Assembly (NCBI GenBank): GCA_003242315.1
Contig: QGUY01000113.1
Coordinates: forward strand, 1 to 12,118
DNA from: Bacteroidota bacterium
GTDB taxonomy: Bacteria; Bacteroidota; Bacteroidia; Cytophagales; Cyclobacteriaceae
Direction of reading: 5' to 3'
Length of the DNA stretch: 12,118 bases
Below are positions 6,681-12,118 of the stretch, piece by piece. A model generated the notes under the pieces. That model was not told the origin of the DNA, searched no databases, and saw only the letters and a program-made list of their open reading frames with translations. Position 1 is the first letter of the stretch; every line of letters begins with the position of its first letter. Position numbers and translations under genes: made by a program.

Positions 6681-6746
6681 TAACCCCAAACCTAACCTAC
6701 ACTACTGTAGAGTCTTGAATATCTTTTTGTGGAGAACTCTTTGCTT

Positions 6747-6995
6747 TTAAAACGAATGATGCTGCGCTGGCGTATATCCTGTCGGAATTTTTCCCGAAGG
6801 TAGTTTGCGGAATTGTCCTGCAACTTTTCCTTTCAGCTTCTTCGCTTTGGATTTCATCTTAAGCACACCGAGGTCGAGCAGTTCGGCCTCGTCAATGTCG
6901 ATCTTCGGAAACATGACGCGAGCCAAGCCAACCGCGAGCGCCATGAAAGCAACATAGGCAATGATTATCCCCAGAATAATGATTAAAGCGTTCAT
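6747..6995 (-). CDS. Small single-pass membrane protein of unknown function
   Basis: The 82-residue product begins MNALIIILGIIIAYVAFMALAVGLARVMF, one N-terminal membrane helix of about 24 residues. A short acidic piece (PKIDIDEAELLDLGVL) and a lysine-rich segment (KMKSKAKKLKGKVAGQFRKLPSG) follow, ending PTGYTPAQHHSF. The ATG at 6995 is preferred to the in-frame ATG at 7097, because it starts right at the helix and has AAAAGG five bases upstream, while the extension has no protein character and overlaps another possible small gene. A hairpin terminator lies downstream on the same strand. The basic tail after the helix suggests an Nin-Cout or Nout-Cin anchor with a tail near phospholipid or nucleic acid. 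I do not recognise the family. Confidence 0.6.
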   Translation of the reverse strand: MNALIIILGIIIAYVAFMALAVGLARVMFPKIDIDEAELLDLGVLKMKSKAKKLKGKVAGQFRKLPSGKIPTGYTPAQHHSF

Positions 6996-7074
6996 ACCTT
7001 TTCTTTTCTGCTGAAGGAAAAGGAAAAACTGTGCCAATCTTAAAGTATGCGAAAATGAGCCAATTCGCGGGGAT

Positions 7075-7215
7075 TTAGCGGGGATTGATGCGGACAATAT
7101 CCCCAGCGGAAATGTATTTCCACACCTCGTTCCACGGTCTGCCGGGTGCCATCTTAAATTGTCGTTTTAACACAATCAAGCGACGAGGCTCGTAGTTGTA
7201 AGGTACATCCGCCAT
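7075..7215 (-). CDS. Possible 46-residue protein of unknown function
   Basis: From ATG at 7213-7215 to TAA at 7075-7077 the minus strand encodes 46 residues with ordinary amino-acid composition: MADVPYNYEPRRLIVL, then KRQFKMAPGRPWNE and VWKYISAGDIVRINPR. It is basic, rich in aromatic residues and has no membrane segment. The frame stays open upstream of the ATG without another usual start codon, so this may be the 3' end of a decayed longer gene. It precedes the 82-residue membrane protein gene by 79 bp on the same strand, so the two could share a transcript. A 9-bp hairpin lies just upstream. I do not recognise it. Support is limited to codon-like sense and position. Confidence 0.35.
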   Translation of the reverse strand: MADVPYNYEPRRLIVLKRQFKMAPGRPWNEVWKYISAGDIVRINPR

Positions 7216-7219
7216 GATC

Positions 7220-7249
7220 CCGTGAAGTACACATTCAGTGACTTCACGG
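7220..7249. other. 9-bp inverted repeat upstream of the small minus-strand ORF
   Basis: CCGTGAAGT (7220-7228) and ACTTCACGG (7241-7249) are perfect inverted copies around 12 bases. The dyad lies 4 bp upstream of the possible 46-residue gene on the minus strand and about 90 bp before the RRM gene on the plus strand. It could be a hairpin in a leader or an operator. No T-run follows on either side. Confidence 0.5.
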
Positions 7250-7305
7250 CAGTCGGGAAGTACACCTTCGTTGACTCCGCGGCTAGGAAAACAGCGAATT
7301 AATTC

Positions 7306-7313
7306 TAAATTTG
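7306..7313 (+). promoter_or_regulatory. Bacteroidota-type -7 element TAAATTTG of the RRM gene
   Basis: TAAATTTG matches the Bacteroidota sigma-A -7 consensus TAnnTTTG exactly and lies 28 bp before the RRM start codon. No TTG is found at the usual -33 distance. The implied leader is short and AT-rich, with no Shine-Dalgarno site, as is common for this phylum. Confidence 0.5.
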
Positions 7314-7341
7314 TTAGATATCAGTTTTCTCTCATTTTGTT

Positions 7342-7593
7342 ATGAACATCTTTGTCGCCAAACTAAACTTCAAGACACAACAGGCGGAGCTTGAAAAAGC
7401 TTTCGCGCAGTATGGCCGCGTTAAGTCGGTAAAGATCATCATGGATAAAGAGACGGGCCGATCCAAAGGTTTCGGTTTCGTTGAAATGCCCAATGATGAT
7501 GAAGCACGGAATGCAATCGACGGTCTCAATGAAAAGGAACTCGATGGCCGCGTCATTGTTGTGAAGCCGGCTAATCCAAAGCCCTCATATTGA
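7342..7593 (+). CDS. RRM-domain RNA-binding protein
   Basis: The 83-residue product is a single RNA recognition motif with almost nothing else. RNP2 is NIFVAKL (2-8) and RNP1 is KGFGFVEM (42-49), with the aromatic residues that stack on RNA bases in place (Phe4, Phe44, Phe46). The remaining fold elements (the helix LEKAFAQYGRVKSV, the strand VKIIMDKETGRS, the helix DDEARNAIDGLNEKEL and the final strand GRVIVVKPA) are complete. Bacterial single-RRM proteins of this kind are small RNA-binding proteins, often responding to cold or stress, in the cytoplasm. There is no Gly-rich tail such as the cyanobacterial type carries. The stop lies 5 bp from the stop of a convergent gene. A T-rich stretch (about 7615-7628) past the stop could end the transcript, but it has no clear stem. 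Confidence 0.93.
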   Translation: MNIFVAKLNFKTQQAELEKAFAQYGRVKSVKIIMDKETGRSKGFGFVEMPNDDEARNAIDGLNEKELDGRVIVVKPANPKPSY

Positions 7594-7598
7594 TCGCC

Positions 7599-7949
7599 TT
7601 ATAGCTCCCGCCCCTTTCTTTGCTTTTTTTCCTCAATGAGATAGGCTGCTCCCAGCCCAAGACCTCCGAAGATAAACAGCATTGAAAAGTAAGCTACTGC
7701 CTCCATGTGATATGCATTATCGAGGAAGTAGCCGAGCAGAAGACCTATGCCCGCGCCAATCAGCAGCAGGGATGCTCTGAGCGGACCAGTGTCGTCGCGT
7801 CTGGGTCTGCTGAAATTGGAAGGGTCGACTCCTTTTTCAATCATTATTCTGCGTTCGTCATAGGAGTATTTTCGCAGATAAATAATGGTAATAACAGCAC
7901 CAATTATGAGAATGATGGGAATGAATACCCCGATAATTTCTACGCCCAT
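7599..7949 (-). CDS. DUF6249-like three-helix membrane protein
   Basis: The 116-residue product has three predicted membrane helices: VEIIGVFIPIILIIGAVITIIYL (3-25), ASLLLIGAGIGLLLGYFL (59-76) and AVAYFSMLFIFGGLGLGAAYLI (84-105). Between the first two lies a charged cytoplasmic-type segment, YDERRIMIEKGVDPSNF (30-46), with the ERxxxIEKG pattern of DUF6249 proteins; a Lys-rich tail ends the chain. Family members are found in Bacteroidota, and I recall them beside sigma-factor genes. The start at 7949 is chosen over an in-frame ATG at 8141, because the longer version would run through the promoter region and add hydrophilic nonsense. The gene is divergent from the ECF sigma gene, and its upstream region carries the same bipartite promoter motif. 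It is probably a target of that sigma factor. The biochemical role is unknown. Confidence 0.8.
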   Translation of the reverse strand: MGVEIIGVFIPIILIIGAVITIIYLRKYSYDERRIMIEKGVDPSNFSRPRRDDTGPLRASLLLIGAGIGLLLGYFLDNAYHMEAVAYFSMLFIFGGLGLGAAYLIEEKKQRKGREL

Positions 7950-7973
7950 AGTATTGTTGTTTTGAGTTTCTGT

Positions 7974-8009
7974 CGCTTTGACGCCGGTTTGCTCAACCCA
8001 GGTTACACC
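7974..8009 (-). promoter_or_regulatory. ECF-type promoter for the DUF6249-like gene
   Basis: On the minus strand GGTGTAAC (8002-8009) is followed after 16 bases by GGCGTC (7980-7985) and AAAGCG (7974-7979). The AAC-containing -35 and CGT-containing -10 cores are typical of ECF sigma promoters. The same two blocks occur in the opposite direction before the sigma gene. Transcription would start about 25 bases before the ATG at 7949, leaving an A-rich leader without a Shine-Dalgarno site. Confidence 0.65.
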
Positions 8010-8035
8010 TCCTTCAAAAATTGATGACCAATATA

Positions 8036-8057
8036 ATTTGCGCCTATAATCGCAAAT
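8036..8057. promoter_or_regulatory. Perfect dyad ATTTGCG-N8-CGCAAAT between the divergent promoters
   Basis: ATTTGCG (8036-8042) and CGCAAAT (8051-8057) are perfect inverted copies around CCTATAAT. The dyad lies between the two ECF-type promoters, 10 bp upstream of the sigma-side GGTGTAAC block and 26 bp upstream of the other. Its size and position suit a dimeric transcription factor, but no regulator can be named. Confidence 0.45.
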
Positions 8058-8067
8058 CCGGGACAGG

Positions 8068-8102
8068 GGTGTAACTTGATAAGGTAGACTGGCGTCCAAG
8101 CG
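8068..8102 (+). promoter_or_regulatory. ECF-type promoter for the sigma/anti-sigma operon
   Basis: GGTGTAAC (8068-8075) is followed after 15 bases by GGCGTC (8091-8096) and CAAGCG (8097-8102). The 12 bases of the downstream block match the divergent copy at 11 positions, and the upstream block is identical. This suggests autoregulation by the encoded sigma factor. The start codon at 8110 is so close that the leader can only be about 6 to 9 bases. Confidence 0.65.
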
Positions 8103-8109
8103 CAGGAAC

Positions 8110-8670
8110 ATGTCCCGGGAGATTGACGATCTGCAGCTCATCGACAGGGTGCTGGCGGGTGAGCAGAACGTGTACGCACAACTGGTGGAGCGCTACAAAA
8201 GCTATGCATTTACCATAGCCTTTAAAGTGCTCGGCGTCCGGCCAGACGCGGAAGAAGCGGCCCAGGATGCGTTCGTTAAGGCCTACCACAACCTGGGGAA
8301 GTTCAATCGGGAAGCAAAATTCTCGACCTGGCTGTACCGGATTGTGTTCAATACCGCCATCAGCATGCGGAGGTCACGAAAAATGACCTTCCAGGACATC
8401 CCGGAAACCGTGGCCGCCCAGGGGCACGACACGGAGAAAACTTTGGAAAAAAGCGACAAAGAACGCTTCATCCAAATGGCAATGGCCCGGCTGAGCGAAG
8501 CCGATCGGGTAGCCCTCACGCTCTTTTACCTCAGGGAACTATCCCTTGAAGAAATCGGCGCCATCACCGGAATGCCGGCCAATACCGCTAAGGTGCGCAT
8601 CCACCGCGCGCGGTTGCGACTGGCCGAGGAAATGAAGACTATTTTGAAACATGAAGCGTTATTGCTTTGA
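8110..8670 (+). CDS. ECF RNA polymerase sigma factor
   Basis: The 186-residue product has only the two domains of an extracytoplasmic-function sigma factor. Region 2 spans about 24-92: the YKSYAFTIAFKVLG core, DAEEAAQDAFVKAYHNLGKF for -10 recognition, then FSTWLYRIVFNTAISMRRSRK. Region 4 spans about 123-176, with the helix-turn-helix LSLEEIGAITGMPANTAKVRIHRARLRL that reads the -35. Regions 1 and 3 are absent, as expected. It would direct RNA polymerase to envelope- or stress-response promoters when released from its anti-sigma factor. The next gene encodes a membrane protein with an anti-sigma-like front end, almost overlapping it. An ECF-type motif in front suggests that it activates itself. 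The start at 8110 gives the normal N-terminus; no alternative start keeps region 2 complete. The inducing signal is unknown. Confidence 0.94.
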   Translation: MSREIDDLQLIDRVLAGEQNVYAQLVERYKSYAFTIAFKVLGVRPDAEEAAQDAFVKAYHNLGKFNREAKFSTWLYRIVFNTAISMRRSRKMTFQDIPETVAAQGHDTEKTLEKSDKERFIQMAMARLSEADRVALTLFYLRELSLEEIGAITGMPANTAKVRIHRARLRLAEEMKTILKHEALLL

Positions 8671-8681
8671 CTCAGCAGCGC

Positions 8682-9197
8682 ATGAGTAAGGAAGAAGACG
8701 ATATCAGACTCCTGGAATACATCGACGGCCAGCTTGGCGCCGAAGATGCTGCACAACTGCATCGTCGCCTGGAAAACGAGCCTGAACTGAAGACGCGCCT
8801 TCGTGAGTTGCAGGCCCTGAATGCCATGGTCTCGGACCGCACCGTTGAACAGCCTTCAGCCAGCTTCACCGAGTCGGTTATGGTACGCGTAAATCAGTAT
8901 CCCCGCGGCGCCGCCTCTCCTATTCGCAGGGGTATCATGCTCCTTGCCGTTCTCCTCGCTACTGTCGGCCTCGCTTCATGGTTGGTATCTATCGGCATGT
9001 TCGACAACACCAGCATCAACGTGAATTCCGTCATGTTCGGCAATGACACCTCACGTTTTTCCCTCCCCTCTCTCACGTTCGATGGAAAAATACTCGTCAA
9101 CGTAATCATCATTTTTAATCTCGTTGTCGCGTTCTTCCTTTTCGATCCCACGGTGCTGAAACCGTGGTTCCAGCGCCGCTCACGGCTCAATTACTAG
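8682..9197 (+). CDS. Probable membrane-bound anti-sigma factor
   Basis: The 171-residue product starts with a charged cytoplasmic part whose opening (LLEYIDGQLGAEDAAQLHRRLENEPELKTRLRELQALN, residues 10-47) has the LxxYIDGxL and acidic-helix pattern of anti-sigma N-termini. The zinc-binding HxxxCxxC signature is missing. A membrane helix at about 84-106 (GIMLLAVLLATVGLASWLVSIG), a short periplasmic loop of ~30 residues and a second helix at 137-154 (ILVNVIIIFNLVVAFFLF) follow, with a basic C-terminal end. The ATG at 8682 lies 11 bp past the sigma stop. A TTG at 8667 would overlap that stop by four bases (TTGA) and add five residues; both are possible, and tight coupling is clear. It should hold the sigma factor at the membrane until a signal releases it. 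This role rests on position and pattern, not on a recognised family. Confidence 0.75.
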   Translation: MSKEEDDIRLLEYIDGQLGAEDAAQLHRRLENEPELKTRLRELQALNAMVSDRTVEQPSASFTESVMVRVNQYPRGAASPIRRGIMLLAVLLATVGLASWLVSIGMFDNTSINVNSVMFGNDTSRFSLPSLTFDGKILVNVIIIFNLVVAFFLFDPTVLKPWFQRRSRLNY

Positions 9198-9227
9198 CGA
9201 GGCGGGAAACATTTTACCGCCTCTGCT
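9196..9227 (+). terminator. Hairpin after the sigma/anti-sigma operon
   Basis: GAGGCGG (9199-9205) and CCGCCTC (9217-9223) form a 7-bp GC-rich stem around an 11-base loop. AGC (9196-9198) and GCT (9225-9227) can extend it past one bulged base. It begins right at the anti-sigma stop. The downstream sequence is only weakly T-rich, so the terminator call is tentative. Confidence 0.45.
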
Positions 9228-9320
9228 GTCGATTTACGCATGGGTGGCCCATATTCCTCGCGGATATTGTAACTTCATGAAATTAATCGATACAGGAGAA
9301 TACTTTCTATCTCGTAGCCT

Positions 9321-11813
9321 ATGCTAAAGGGGGTCAAGGGCAAAGTAATCGCTGCGTTTGTTCTGGCCAGTGTGGCCATCATTGCAGCGCTCGCCATTAC
9401 AAAATACAGTTTCGAGGGACTCCTCGGGACGGTAAACAGCCTCGCCCAACCCAATGAAAAGCTCCGCGCCCTCAACAATCTTTATCAAAAGGTAATTCAA
9501 CTAGACCAACTGCAGCGGGCTGACGCAATTCGCCGACCGCATAAATCAGCCGAAGCACTCCTTCACGAATCCGAACCTATCATTCTCACGCTCGATACAC
9601 TGCGGCGCATGCGATGGAGCAGCGCTGAGCAACTGGTAAGGCTAGACGAGATGGAAAAGCTTATACGGGAAAGGGAAAAACTTCTCTTCTCATATTTTAC
9701 ACTGAAATCCGAATTCGTCCTCAACACAAAGTTCTCACGCCAGCTCGACTCTCTTGCGGCTATCATCACCTGGAGTCAGGCAAACCGTGACACCAGTGTG
9801 ACAACCACAGAACGCAGAACCGTTACCACCACCTATCCAACTGCACGGGAAGTCGAAGACAACAGAACCTGGCTTGAAAAACTGTTCGGCAGCAAGAAGC
9901 AACCGGCCGTGGATCCGGAGACGCGCTTCGAAGTGCAGGAAGAATTCAATGTCAGGATCGATACGATCTACATGGCGCAACAAGACAGCGCTATCGCGGA
10001 AGTCGGACGGATCATGAAAGCCATCGAAGATGATCACCGGCTTCAAAGTCAGCAGGTGGCACGAAGGGAGCTTGACCTCGTGAATGCAAACACACGACTC
10101 ATCAATGAACTCGTATCCCACATCCGCGAAGTGGAAAGTGAAGAACGCGCGATCGAAAAAGCAAACAGCGATATGGCGCTGGAGCTCACAACGAAGAGCA
10201 TCACGCGAATCGGATTGATCCTTATCATCTCATTTCTCGGATCCGCATTGCTGGTGTTTCTGATCCTGACCGATATTTCGAAAGCCAACGCCCTGCGAAA
10301 GCAGCTTGTTGAAGCAAAAGAAAGAGCCGAGGAGCTCAGTCATGTGAAGCAACGCTTCCTCGCCAACATGAGTCACGAAATCAGAACGCCTCTTCAATCG
10401 ATACTCGGCTTCTCGGAACAACTCAGACAACAACGCACTGCCGACCCTGAAGCTGTGGAAGCAATACACAGCAGTTCGGAACATTTGCTGCACATCGTAA
10501 ACGAAGTTCTCGATTTCAGCAAGATTGAATCCGGCAAGCTTACCATCGAACGCGACCCCTTCGACCTCGGCGCTGTGCTTAAAGAAGTGGAAGCTGCTAT
10601 TCGCGTACAAGCCGCAAAGAAGGGACTGGAGTTTGTGCTTTCGTACGACTCTTCCTGGAACATTCCGCTGATCGGCGACGCATTTCGGCTGCGTCAGATC
10701 CTGTATAACCTGTTGGGCAACGCCGTGAAGTTTACCCTGAAAGGACGCGTAGGGCTGCAGGTCGACATTGAGGAACAGGATTACGGCGTACACTGCACCT
10801 TCAGCGTCTCAGATACAGGATTGGGAATGACGGAGGAAGAGATCGGCAATGTGTTCAACCAGTTCGAACAGGCCCACGCAACAATTGACCGTCAATTTGG
10901 TGGAACGGGGCTCGGTCTCACCATCGTCAAGAAACTTGTTGAAGCCCAAAACGGTCATCTCACCGTAGAAAGCACGCCGGGTGAAGGTTCTCTCTTCATC
11001 GTCAAACTTCACTTCGATAAGGCCTCGCACGATGCCTTGAGCGTCCGGAAGGAATACGAAGAAGAAGAGGAGGCACGACCCGTCGGCAAGGTGTTAGTCG
11101 TCGATGATGACCTGATGATCCTCCGCCTTTGCCGGATCATCCTGGAAAAGCATGGAATTCCCCATGAGGCACACGACGATCCGATGCGTGTTATCGCCGA
11201 GCCTCTGGATCCGGAAATCAATTTCATCCTTCTTGATATCCGGCTGCCGGGCATCAGCGGCGTTGAGCTCTGCCGGGAGCTGCGTCGGAAGATGGGAGGC
11301 GACACAAAAATCATCGCGTTGACAGCGCACGTGTTACCGCAGGAGAAACATCAACTCATCGAAAGCGGATTCGATCACGTGCTGACAAAACCATTTCGCG
11401 AAAAAGACCTCCTGCAGCAACTGGGCATCAAAGGTGGTGACACGCCGACACGCCGCAGTGAATCCGGTAAACCCGACCTCCACATCCTTCGCCAGATGAC
11501 AATGGGCGATGCGGAGCTGTATCAAACCGTATTGCAACAGTTCCTCCAGGAAACACAGGAGGACTCAGACAAACTGGAAGAAGAGATGAAGCAATTGGAC
11601 TATTCCCACATACGCGAACGCATTCACAAGCTGGCGGGACGTATTGGGCAGGTTGGTGTTGAACGTCTCTCAGCAACACTGCGACAAATCGAAGATGACA
11701 TCGTCGAAGGCAAGAGTATACAAGAACTCACGGACAGGATTTACGCCGCGATGCGTGAAGTAAGGGTCCTGATTCAGCAAGTGCGTGAAGAAGAACTCGT
11801 GAAGCCTACGTGA
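9321..11813 (+). CDS. Hybrid sensor histidine kinase with receiver and HPt domains
   Basis: The 830-residue product is an inner-membrane signalling kinase holding a whole phosphorelay in one chain. Order: helix 1 (about 8-27); a periplasmic sensor of ~265 residues rich in helices and without a recognised fold; helix 2 (296-317); a linker coiled coil; HisKA with phospho-accepting His352 (SHEIRTPL); HATPase_c with Asn467 (LLGNAVKFT), DTGLGM (498-503) and GGTGLGL (527-533); an acidic linker (EYEEEEEA); a receiver with acidic pocket DDD (595-597), phospho-acceptor Asp639 (LLDIRLPG), Thr668 and Lys690 (TKPF); and an HPt domain with His769 (IHKLAGRIGQVG). All catalytic residues are intact. The expected path is His352 to Asp639 to His769 and then to an outside response regulator. 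The convergent sigma-54-type regulator next door is the obvious candidate. The signal is unknown. Confidence 0.95.
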   Translation: MLKGVKGKVIAAFVLASVAIIAALAITKYSFEGLLGTVNSLAQPNEKLRALNNLYQKVIQLDQLQRADAIRRPHKSAEALLHESEPIILTLDTLRRMRWSSAEQLVRLDEMEKLIREREKLLFSYFTLKSEFVLNTKFSRQLDSLAAIITWSQANRDTSVTTTERRTVTTTYPTAREVEDNRTWLEKLFGSKKQPAVDPETRFEVQEEFNVRIDTIYMAQQDSAIAEVGRIMKAIEDDHRLQSQQVARRELDLVNANTRLINELVSHIREVESEERAIEKANSDMALELTTKSITRIGLILIISFLGSALLVFLILTDISKANALRKQLVEAKERAEELSHVKQRFLANMSHEIRTPLQSILGFSEQLRQQRTADPEAVEAIHSSSEHLLHIVNEVLDFSKIESGKLTIERDPFDLGAVLKEVEAAIRVQAAKKGLEFVLSYDSSWNIPLIGDAFRLRQILYNLLGNAVKFTLKGRVGLQVDIEEQDYGVHCTFSVSDTGLGMTEEEIGNVFNQFEQAHATIDRQFGGTGLGLTIVKKLVEAQNGHLTVESTPGEGSLFIVKLHFDKASHDALSVRKEYEEEEEARPVGKVLVVDDDLMILRLCRIILEKHGIPHEAHDDPMRVIAEPLDPEINFILLDIRLPGISGVELCRELRRKMGGDTKIIALTAHVLPQEKHQLIESGFDHVLTKPFREKDLLQQLGIKGGDTPTRRSESGKPDLHILRQMTMGDAELYQTVLQQFLQETQEDSDKLEEEMKQLDYSHIRERIHKLAGRIGQVGVERLSATLRQIEDDIVEGKSIQELTDRIYAAMREVRVLIQQVREEELVKPT

Positions 11814-12118
11814 TGCCGTACTTTTCCATTTTCAGGTACAGCGTCTTCCTGTCGATGTTGAGGATTCGTGCTGCGCGCGACTTGTTGTACCGAACTTCCT
11901 GCAACGTCTTAACAATAAGTTCGCGTTCCTGGGATTCCTGCAACGCTTTCAGGTCGTAAATCGGCGATGAAGTTTTCTCCGGTTGTTCGGCCGGACGCTG
12001 TACGGTCTCAATCATTTCCCGCGGCAGCGAATCAAGCGTGATGACAGGGCCGTCCGTCAGCAAGACGGCGCGCTTGATCACATTCTTCATCTCGCGGAGG
12101 TTGCCGGGCCAGTCGTAC
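11806..12118 (-). CDS. Sigma-54-dependent response regulator/activator, C-terminal part only
   Basis: The frame is open to the window edge, so only the last 103 residues are visible. They start YDWPGNLREMKNVIKRAVLL, the end of the AAA+ sigma-54 interaction domain (WPGNxREL motif). A linker with PREMIE and a run of prolines comes next, and then a Fis-type helix-turn-helix: ELIVKTLQEVRYNKSRAARILNIDRKTLYLKMEKYGI. Proteins of this NtrC class bind enhancer sites and use ATP to open promoters held by sigma-54 polymerase. The missing N-terminal part would show whether it carries a receiver domain. Its stop codon (TAG, 11806-11808) lies inside the 3' end of the kinase gene, an overlap of 8 bp between convergent genes. 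That close link supports a kinase/regulator pair, by inference. Confidence 0.93.
   Translation of the reverse strand, partial: YDWPGNLREMKNVIKRAVLLTDGPVITLDSLPREMIETVQRPAEQPEKTSSPIYDLKALQESQERELIVKTLQEVRYNKSRAARILNIDRKTLYLKMEKYGIT

Noticed and set aside
6198..6689. Two minus-strand ORFs in the repeat-rich gap after pgk
   Set aside because: They are translated from the GCAAAGAC and AATC word repeats and the hairpins, with no plausible start context or protein-like composition.
8004..8016. A perfect Shine-Dalgarno-like AAGGAGGTG on the minus strand upstream of the DUF6249-like gene
   Set aside because: It lies more than 50 bases before the chosen ATG, has no start codon at a usable distance in the gene's frame, and overlaps the GGTGTAAC promoter block, so it would not be transcribed from that promoter.
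7950..8141. N-terminal extension of the DUF6249-like protein to an ATG at 8141
   Set aside because: The extension crosses the divergent promoter region and the start of the sigma gene, and its residues show no domain character.
9268..9294. TGTAACTT upstream of the histidine kinase gene as a third copy of the ECF promoter
   Set aside because: The -35-like block is present, but no CGTC lies 17 to 18 bases further on; the nearest CG (ATCGATAC) is at the wrong distance.
10230..10793. Long minus-strand ORF opposite the kinase core
   Set aside because: It mirrors the HisKA/HATPase coding sequence and has no domain of its own.

Overview
The window looks like chromosomal DNA of a member of the Bacteroidota, most likely a Cytophagales-type organism (inference). 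The evidence is a C-terminal domain of the gliding-motility/type IX secretion class, an exact Bacteroidota-type -7 element (TAnnTTTG) in front of an RRM protein gene, the near absence of Shine-Dalgarno sites, a DUF6249-like membrane protein, and intergenic repeats built from short words. No plasmid, phage, IS or CRISPR signature was seen.

Layout. (1) 1-1008: the 3' end of a large secreted protein with Ig-like repeats and a type IX sorting domain. A small secreted protein gene follows (1110-1457). (2) 1687-2586, minus: a secreted serine hydrolase of the class A beta-lactamase fold, divergent from a full-length Sua5-type threonylcarbamoyl-AMP synthase (2727-3680). (3) 3815-6178: two glycolytic genes in tandem, 6-phosphofructokinase and phosphoglycerate kinase. 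(4) 6179-7341: a gene-poor stretch with repeats, an 82-codon membrane protein gene and a possible 46-codon gene, both on the minus strand. (5) 7342-7593: an RRM RNA-binding protein, convergent with a small three-helix membrane protein (7599-7949, minus). (6) 8110-9197: an ECF sigma factor and its probable anti-sigma factor. (7) 9321-11813: a hybrid histidine kinase with receiver and HPt domains, whose stop overlaps the stop of a convergent sigma-54-type regulator cut by the window edge (11806-12118, minus).

The most informative signal lies in the 160 bp between the DUF6249-like gene and the sigma gene. Two divergent copies of one bipartite promoter-like motif sit there: GGTGTAAC, 15 or 16 bases, then GGCGTC and AAGCG. 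This is the pattern expected if the ECF sigma factor drives both its own operon and the membrane protein gene, which would make the three genes one autoregulated envelope-response module. It is inferred from sequence only.

A second theme is that several gene boundaries (1471-1689, 3683-3782, 6222-6301, 6371-6450) carry different elements of similar design: 7 to 10 base words repeated in tandem, mostly with inverted arms able to form long hairpins. At least one probably serves as a transcription terminator.
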